Assembly: GCA_000316135.1 (NCBI GenBank)
Contig: JH993811.1
Span: forward strand, 1-35,885
Source: Trachipleistophora hominis
Taxonomy: Eukaryota; Microsporidia; Pleistophoridae
Direction: 5' to 3'
DNA: 35,885 nt
Part shown: positions 29,749 through 35,885 of the stretch, one piece after another
How positions within the stretch are numbered: the stretch's first letter is position 1
Layout: the number at the start of each line of letters is the position of its first letter
The notes under the pieces: model-generated
Database searches by the model: none
Told to the model about the DNA's origin: nothing
Seen by the model: the letters and a program-made list of their open reading frames with translations, nothing else
Position numbers and translations under genes: made by a program

Positions 29749-32700
29749 ATGGGAGAAGGACCAATCAGTGGGGACATGAGCAACAAATCAGCCTTGGGAA
29801 AACAGAAACAAATTATTTATCGGGCAGTTCCTGCTAATTCATTCGTTTCGGGTGGTTATAAAAAGGGCGCTGCTGCAAAATACAAAATGAAAGAAGTGCC
29901 AAGATATGAAAATGATAAAAAATTACGAGCTGGTAAATCATCGTTAGAAAGGAATTGCGCAGGGTGCACGTGCGGCAGAGAGGGCATTAGAGCACCGGAG
30001 GATGCTCTGAAGGTGCACACGGATTCTGAAGGAACGCAGGCGTTTCTCAATGCCCGCGAAAACGGTTGTTGTAAAAGATGTGCGAACAAAAATGCGGTAA
30101 GTATAGGAAACTGCCGCTCATCCGTAAACATTTTGCTGCCGGACCCTGGAATGGAGAGCCCGTCCACGTGCAAGGAGAACGCCCTGTTCAACAAAATCTA
30201 TGCTCAGCATATCAACCGAGACTACACGAACGTAATGAACCAGATTCAGGAGAGAAGCATCAGCAGGGCAAGCGCTGTTTCAGAAGCAGAGATTGCAGAG
30301 ATAGTGGCTGCATCCAGACAGCCTGAGGAACACGCCCACGTGGTACACGACGGGCATTCAAACTATTTTGCAAGAAGAGGAACGAGAATCGCTGAAGAAC
30401 TAAGACCTGAGTACGTGCCCTTAGATCAACCGAGCTGTACCTGCGAAAGCTCATCCTACGAATACGAAGGATATTACACCGATCTAGGCCATGCCTCTGA
30501 ATACGAGTCTGTTGAGGAAATGTTCAGGAGCAGCTACAGCTCTGATGAAACACCGGATCCTAAAATCTGGTATAACAGGCAAATCAGTTCTAAGCAAAAG
30601 CTTAAAATTGACAAATTGAACGTGTTGTCTACGAAAAAAGACGAAGAGAAGGTTATTTTAGAATGTGAAGACAGCTCAGAGGATGAGAGGGGGTTAGAGT
30701 ATGAGAGGGCTGCCACTAAGGATGCAGGCACAGGTATGCAACACACTGCCAGTAAAGAAATAAATACGGCTGGTGATAAAGAAAGTTATCGGTATTTGGA
30801 CAGGATGGGCATTAAAAAAGAAGAAACGGTGCCTGTAGGTTGTTTTTTAGGTAACGGCAACAGAGGAGATGATGAGAGGAGAAGTAACAAAACGGACGAG
30901 GCTGCCATGCTGTCTAGGGAAGAAATGGAGGCACAGAAGGAACAACTTAAGAGAGCCTATCAACGAGAGGATCAAAATTATGATAAGGATGAGTCTCAGG
31001 TCAAGAGAGCCTATCAACGAGAGGAGAATCAAAATTATGATAAGGATGAGAATGGCCGAGTGATACAAGACAAGGAGATAAGAGAAGCGTCCTCTAAAGA
31101 AAATGATAGACCAGTAGAAAAAGAGTTGATGGAACAAAAAGAATCTACGAGGGCAGACAGGCAGAGAGATGATCATTTAGATGGTAGACAACAAGAATAT
31201 TCGTTTATGTTGGCTGATGATGTCGTACAGAACAAGAATATGCTGTTAGAGCGGATTAAGAAGAAATTTAGTTCAAAACTGTCAGGGCCTGACAGAATGA
31301 ACAATAAAAGTTTTATTATCAGACGAGAGACGGCCGTTCCTGCAGAAAATGAAGAGAACCAGGGCTTATCTAAATTTATAGACGAACATCCTCCTGGAGA
31401 GAACGTGAAAATGAGAGGAATGAACAGAAATAACAATTTTATAAGAAGGTACGACGTGTCTGATCAAAACTTCGTGATTGATGATACGGCGAAGAATACG
31501 AAAGAATTGGAGAAGAAATTCGTAAAGTGTATGAAAGAACATCTTAAATTGAACGAGGGCGTACTCTCTGCAGGTGTGATCGGTGATCAAAGGGGTAGTA
31601 ACTGTTTGAAGAACACCTTCGTGCAGCTGTTGAACACGTACACGGCGGCAAGCATCAACCAAACGATTTCTGAAGAAATGAGGAGCAGGGCTAAGTGCAG
31701 GGAGAGAATTGCACGAATGGGCGAGAATAGCGAAGAAATGGACGAGAAAGTTTATGCTGCCGAGAAGAACCTTTTGCTGCACAATGATAGTTTTTACGTC
31801 ACGGCGCTTGAAAACAACGCTCTTGAGAATAAAAAGATGCAGATTAACGTAAAGACGCACAATTTTAAAATTGTAATAAAAAAGGAACGGCTGCACGTAG
31901 ACGAGCAGGTGGAGGTGAGCCGTGGAGACTCTTCCAAAATGTTGGCCAACGCACACGACGAAAAAACGATTTATCTGAACAATTTCAGCCAAAATGATAT
32001 TTCGGGTGGTATAAAGGAGGTGGAGACAAAAATTTTCAATTTAGATGAGCAGATCAGGCGAGAGTATACGCATAACAAGTTTGAAGTGCCAAGAACGGAT
32101 GTAAAGAGGGAAGATAGCGTTGTAGAGGTATGTTGCATGGCAGATGACCAGGTTGCTCAGGAAAGTAACAGAGAATTAAACACAAGCATTACGGAGTATC
32201 GTGCTAATACGATAGGAGTAGACGCGTTCAATAAAGAGGAGGTGAAAACGCACGAACCAAAGGTAATCGAGGAGGAAGCGGTTGTTGTTGCAAATGAGAA
32301 GGGCCTGGCTGATGTGGTTATCGCAGAAAACGCTGAAAATATCCAAACAGTTGACGCTACGAATAGGAGAAATGCGGGTGAAAGCACCGAAGGAGTCTTT
32401 TTTCGGAACGTCATCGGTGTTCAGATAGTAGAAAATCCTGAAAGGGAACTTGAAAAGGAGCTAAGGCAGCGCTGCAGAACGCAGTATGTGGAAGGATCAG
32501 AAATAAAATCGATAGAAGTACCGGTGACAGAGAAAAAGGTGTTCTCCCTGTACGAACCGTACCACGACTATAACTTTGAGCGCCTATTTTACCAATTTCA
32601 CATCGAAGAGTGCGAAAGTCTGAAAGAATTTGGGCATGCCAATATAATCGGCAAGATGCATTACCGGTCAGAGACGAATTTCTTTAATTTCAATTGGGCA

Positions 32701-33144
32701 AAGCTGAGCGAAAGAAAACTTTTTTGCTACAAGCCCGAATTTTCATACATAAGGAGAGAGGAGAGCGATCTGCTCTCACCAAGCCTGAACGAAAAGTTCC
32801 ATGCGTTAGACTTCGCGGTAGAGCTCGAAGGAGCGAAGCTTTTCCTGTACAGTGCACCGACATTTACCTTACAGAATGCCATAAAGCTCATCAAGTGCAA
32901 GAATATTTCCGAATTCATGGATATCACAAATTTTCATGTTGTGAATGTCACGCCCAAAGGCTCAAAATACTTAGTTGATATTTCAAATGACCAGATCAGA
33001 AAGCAATTCATGATAAAGGACCTGAGCTTCATAGTTGAAAGCAGCGGTGTTAAATACTTTTTCCGGGTTGAGACGTTGAAGGCCTTCATCAATTGGTTGG
33101 CATGTTTGTACATGAGAATCCATAATTTGAAGGGATACGTTTAA
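29749..33144 (+). CDS. Large Cys- and charge-rich unknown protein
   Basis: 1131 residues, the longest gene here; I do not recognise it. The N-terminal quarter has a cysteine cluster (C70-x2-C73-x-C75, then C107-C108-x2-C111 and C122) that could bind zinc. A CTCESSSYEYEGYY stretch near residue 230 follows. The middle (about 290-900) is mostly disordered, rich in Glu, Lys, Arg and Asn. It has a recent in-frame duplication: the KRAYQRE...NYDKDE block at 401-415 is repeated at 419-434. The last 200 residues look folded, with alternating hydrophobic strands, and end in a helix with a Trp (ETLKAFINWLACLYMRIH) that resembles the closing helix of a pleckstrin-homology domain. That is a weak structural guess. 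It has no signal peptide or membrane segment. GGGG lies about 42 bases before the ATG. Confidence 0.8.
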   Translation: MGEGPISGDMSNKSALGKQKQIIYRAVPANSFVSGGYKKGAAAKYKMKEVPRYENDKKLRAGKSSLERNCAGCTCGREGIRAPEDALKVHTDSEGTQAFLNARENGCCKRCANKNAVSIGNCRSSVNILLPDPGMESPSTCKENALFNKIYAQHINRDYTNVMNQIQERSISRASAVSEAEIAEIVAASRQPEEHAHVVHDGHSNYFARRGTRIAEELRPEYVPLDQPSCTCESSSYEYEGYYTDLGHASEYESVEEMFRSSYSSDETPDPKIWYNRQISSKQKLKIDKLNVLSTKKDEEKVILECEDSSEDERGLEYERAATKDAGTGMQHTASKEINTAGDKESYRYLDRMGIKKEETVPVGCFLGNGNRGDDERRSNKTDEAAMLSREEMEAQKEQLKRAYQREDQNYDKDESQVKRAYQREENQNYDKDENGRVIQDKEIREASSKENDRPVEKELMEQKESTRADRQRDDHLDGRQQEYSFMLADDVVQNKNMLLERIKKKFSSKLSGPDRMNNKSFIIRRETAVPAENEENQGLSKFIDEHPPGENVKMRGMNRNNNFIRRYDVSDQNFVIDDTAKNTKELEKKFVKCMKEHLKLNEGVLSAGVIGDQRGSNCLKNTFVQLLNTYTAASINQTISEEMRSRAKCRERIARMGENSEEMDEKVYAAEKNLLLHNDSFYVTALENNALENKKMQINVKTHNFKIVIKKERLHVDEQVEVSRGDSSKMLANAHDEKTIYLNNFSQNDISGGIKEVETKIFNLDEQIRREYTHNKFEVPRTDVKREDSVVEVCCMADDQVAQESNRELNTSITEYRANTIGVDAFNKEEVKTHEPKVIEEEAVVVANEKGLADVVIAENAENIQTVDATNRRNAGESTEGVFFRNVIGVQIVENPERELEKELRQRCRTQYVEGSEIKSIEVPVTEKKVFSLYEPYHDYNFERLFYQFHIEECESLKEFGHANIIGKMHYRSETNFFNFNWAKLSERKLFCYKPEFSYIRREESDLLSPSLNEKFHALDFAVELEGAKLFLYSAPTFTLQNAIKLIKCKNISEFMDITNFHVVNVTPKGSKYLVDISNDQIRKQFMIKDLSFIVESSGVKYFFRVETLKAFINWLACLYMRIHNLKGYV

Positions 33145-33245
33145 GTCAATCGATTAGGTATGCTTGTCTTTTATGTGTGAGCAGCGTTGCCTTGTATTAT
33201 TGTTTATTATTGGCATCTCTTCTTGTTATATATTTTCACCTTTTT

Positions 33246-33296
33246 AGGAGAATAATCCTGGCGTTCTCCTATTGATAATTATTCTAAAAGGATTAT
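33246..33296 (+). other. Overlapping alternative hairpins in a 3' flank
   Basis: Three pairings compete. AGGAGAA (33246-33252) pairs with TTCTCCT (33264-33270). AGAATAAT (33249-33256) pairs with ATTATTCT (33278-33285). ATAATCCT (33252-33259) pairs with AGGATTAT (33289-33296). The region starts about 100 bases after the stop of the large gene and could be a 3' UTR structure or termination signal. Confidence 0.3.
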
Positions 33297-33336
33297 AAAT
33301 TAGACGAGTCTCTATCATCAACAATAAATTTTATCC

Positions 33337-33404
33337 ATAAATTTATATAAATTTATCTTTTCACACTTTCCTATACATTGTAATATAAATTTATATAAAT
33401 TTAT
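33337..33404. repeat. Duplicated 20-bp AT palindrome
   Basis: The same perfect palindrome (ATAAATTTAT, TATAAATTTAT type) is present at 33337-33356 and 33385-33404, 48 bases apart. Confidence 0.7.
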
Positions 33405-35150
33405 ATTTTAATGATTTTCTACGGATTACTATTCATTTTAACATCGTACCCAATACTTAAAGATTAAGAACAAATTCCTACCTAAGTTTTCAGCCACGGC
33501 TTATTATTGACCACATCATGTTTCAATCATAATCCTACGCAGTATATGTTAGTTTTTTTGACTAAAAGAGTTTTATTTACAAATCCAGTGACTCTTTTTC
33601 ATGTATATGTTACTTATTCCTCAATAATACTTCATGGAATAGTGCAGAAGATCCTTAATTATTGATAATATCTCATTCTTCCCATGTTTACACTGTAAAT
33701 TCGTTGCTCTTTTTTTACTTAAAATGTTTTAATTATTTTTCTATAGACCTCATTATACGATAATTTCAATAATTAACACGTTGTGTTAATACTTTCGTTT
33801 TAATACATTAAGGTTGGTCTTTCATGGCTCTACGGTAGGAAGAGCAGTCAAAGGTTACGTCCGAATTAGACCATATCATTAAAGAATTGATGACCTGAAT
33901 AATTAGAAACTATGAATAGATGCGTAAGCAAATATGAACTTAAAAGCTGGCTGGTCCGTAATTATAGAGTCATTAATAAATAATACTAAAGTATTCTGTG
34001 AGAATAGAGAGAAATGCTTGCTGTTTTTTAAAATTACCGAGGTATCAACGATTTTATCTTGATATGCATTCATATACAATGCTCCACGACCATTTGAACG
34101 TTTTCGTTTTTGAAAGTTTGTTATTTGTGTCTTTACATAGCACGCACAAAATCTTCTTAGACGCGAATTTTTTGGCCCACTAAAGACTTTAATCTACCTC
34201 CAACATACGTGTGCATGCTAAGCCAACGGATGAAAAATAAACAAAGAAGAACAGACTCAATAGCACAAAAAAATAATTATATCCTGTTAGATGCAAAACA
34301 GTATTTTTACTTTGTGCATGCTCTATAAGATGCATATTTAAAGAATATTATTAGATTTGAGAAAAGGAATGTTAAAAAACAAACAAATAAAATTTAAAAC
34401 ACATCTTTAGAGTCACCATATTAATCGTTTGTAATGTAACAACTACAAACTTCCTTTAGTCTGGTGGAAATTGTACGTTATGAATCACAAACACAATTTA
34501 CACTCGGATTAAAAATTTTAGAGCTGATCTGATACCAAACACGTCCATGTATTATATTCATTAGCTTAATATTTTAAGAATTTAACATATTAGCACATTT
34601 TATTCCATCGGATGATAAAGAATTTTTTTTAAACTACTGCAATTATTGTAAATTTTGTCTTGAGACATTTTACAACGCAACCGTGGTATTTTAAAGACTA
34701 TAATTTCATTAAAGCCAAACAAATACTTGTATATAAAAAACCACATATGTTTAAACAAATACACACGTACGAACAAATTCTTGTGTAGAACTAGAAAGAA
34801 GCGTTTAAAAAGAATTTAACTTTTGAGGTAACACCAGAAACAGGTGTTAAAACACAATAAAGAATAGAATTTTTGCCATAACACAGGATTATGAACTAAT
34901 ATTCGGTTTAGTTGACGAAGTGACGGCAATGAATTTATAAATAAGGTGGTAGAATGATGAATAAAAATTATGAAAACTGTATTGAATGAAATGAAGAAGC
35001 ACTGAATAAAACCTCTTAAGGATTCTCTGAACATAAACTATCAATTTGCTTAACGTAACATTGTCAAATACTTCAACTTCATTCTTGTACTATACTTGGA
35101 TCACGTAACTACCAATAAATGATACATTTTTATATTTGCAAGATATGAAG

Positions 35151-35636
35151 CTACTTCGGCAGCATTACCATAGATTCACATGGAACAAGTTTACAAGAAT
35201 CCTTGATGTGTTTCTTGGATAATTTTAGATCTAGTACACATTGTTCTACTTTCAAAGTATAGAAATCAGTCTCTGAAATAATGGTAAACACACAATCCGT
35301 TAACTCAAAGTTTTCGTCCTTTCGGACAAATTGCAAAACTGCAATACAAGACTCGTATTTTCGATTGAAATTCTTTGTGTGGTGGTACAAGCGATTATCA
35401 ATTATATTATACTCATTCTCTTTGAAGTGACAGTAAATTGCAAATTTTTTCTGAAAATTCTTACTATTACATGCATTTTTGTATATTCTTGACGCAAACA
35501 GAGGATGATATGCTATAACATCTTTTTTTTTAAGGTATAAAATTTCTTCAAGAGAAAAATACCACCCATTGCCAATTCTAATTCCATAGTGTCTCAGCTC
35601 ATTCTTCCACTGGTTGATTGTATAAAGCTCAGCCAT
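35151..35636 (-). CDS. Possible tRNA-splicing endonuclease subunit (Sen54/Sen34-like)
   Basis: 161 residues. GNGWYFSLEEILYLKKKDVIAY (22-43) resembles the conserved segment before the nuclease fold in Sen subunits (Trp, then LS-x-EEA-x-YL). FAIYCHFKENEYNIIDNRLY (65-84) resembles the Y-x-x-LK-x-x-GY-x-I segment of the endonuclease fold, followed by strands (CIAVLQFV, CVFTIISETDFYTLKV). The catalytic Tyr-His-Lys triad of Sen2/Sen34 is not evident, so a structural subunit such as Sen54 or Sen15 would fit better. The resemblance is moderate, and it may instead be a lineage-specific protein. The complex would cut introns from pre-tRNAs in the nucleus. CCC lies about 12 bases before the ATG. Confidence 0.5.
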   Translation of the reverse strand: MAELYTINQWKNELRHYGIRIGNGWYFSLEEILYLKKKDVIAYHPLFASRIYKNACNSKNFQKKFAIYCHFKENEYNIIDNRLYHHTKNFNRKYESCIAVLQFVRKDENFELTDCVFTIISETDFYTLKVEQCVLDLKLSKKHIKDSCKLVPCESMVMLPK

Positions 35637-35830
35637 TCGATTCTAGGGAGGAAATTAAAATTATTTAAGATAAGCAGAATGTATAACTGAACTATATTGT
35701 GTTTGGAGCTTGAAGCGAAGATTGACGTAGTAATGGAGTTTGAATTGTATCTTTAGCATGGGATGCAGAACGTATTGTCATAAATAAACAAAAGTTAAGG
35801 CCTTTTGAAAACACAAACATTCGCACTATA

Positions 35831-35878
35831 TCATCATATTAATAAAAAGACAACTTGCAAGCTGATTGATCAGTTCGA
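35831..35878 (+). repeat. Dispersed repeat, 'GCAAGYTGATTG' part, copy 3
   Basis: A CATCAT start, AATAAAAAGACAACTTGCAA, GCTGATTG, then ATCAGT. It matches the copies at 2066 and 20656 (minus). The window ends seven bases later. Confidence 0.5.
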
Positions 35879-35885
35879 GAAAAAT

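Larger units (their letters stand above)
33145..35150. other. 2.0-kb spacer, no gene seen
   Basis: No supported gene on either strand. It has competing hairpins just after the large gene (33246-33296) and two copies of a perfect 20-bp AT palindrome (33337-33356, 33385-33404). An 8-bp-stem hairpin, ATTAACAC/GTGTTAAT, lies at 33772-33790. Confidence 0.55.

Noticed and set aside
33998..35034. ORFs of 61 and 72 codons in the last spacer
   Set aside because: Short, no recognisable features, and composition as expected by chance.

Overview
The window looks like nuclear DNA of a microsporidian, a spore-forming intracellular parasite related to fungi. About 16 genes are visible. All appear intronless, and their proteins are short for their families: eL6 has 167 residues and TFIIIC subunit 5 has about 347. 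Conserved eukaryotic housekeeping genes are mixed with lineage-specific secreted or membrane proteins. Most start codons have a run of C or G a few bases upstream, a pattern known from other microsporidia. Genes cover only about 41% of the sequence, and the AT-rich spacers are long (up to 3.6 kb). This argues against a very compact genome such as Encephalitozoon and fits a larger one such as the Trachipleistophora/Vavraia group. The genus is an inference from gene density, not from a marker gene.

Layout. 1-4.6 kb: an unknown ORF pair split by one in-frame stop, a tubulin-cofactor-C-domain gene (+) and a membrane-anchored unknown (-). 4.6-8.1 kb: a gene desert. 8.1-8.8 kb: a secreted, highly charged protein. 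10.5-18.4 kb: CAAX protease Ste24 (-), a transcriptional CDK (-), ribosomal protein eL6 (+) and TFIIIC subunit 5 (-), separated by long spacers. 19.2-24.6 kb: an unknown helical protein, the mRNA export factor Gle2/Rae1 downstream of a 77-base assembly gap, a possible structured RNA, a minisatellite, and a serine hydroxymethyltransferase gene broken by a one-base frameshift and with altered active-site motifs. 25-27.2 kb: two unknown genes on the minus strand, one with a signal peptide, each with a short tandem duplication at its 3' end. 28.4-33.1 kb: a small TLDc-domain protein and a 1131-residue cysteine- and charge-rich unknown. 33.1-35.9 kb: another desert and a possible tRNA-splicing endonuclease subunit.

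The genes do not form a pathway or operon. They cover separate core functions: tubulin folding, prenyl-protein processing, Pol II and Pol III transcription, mRNA export, translation, and folate one-carbon metabolism.

The most interesting non-coding signals are: a roughly 30-bp element found 44-75 bases upstream of three unrelated genes, with possible gene-free copies; a compact set of nested hairpins ending in ACA just after Gle2; and a dispersed repeat family, parts of which keep hairpin potential through wobble changes. No tRNA, rRNA, CRISPR array or intact transposon was found.
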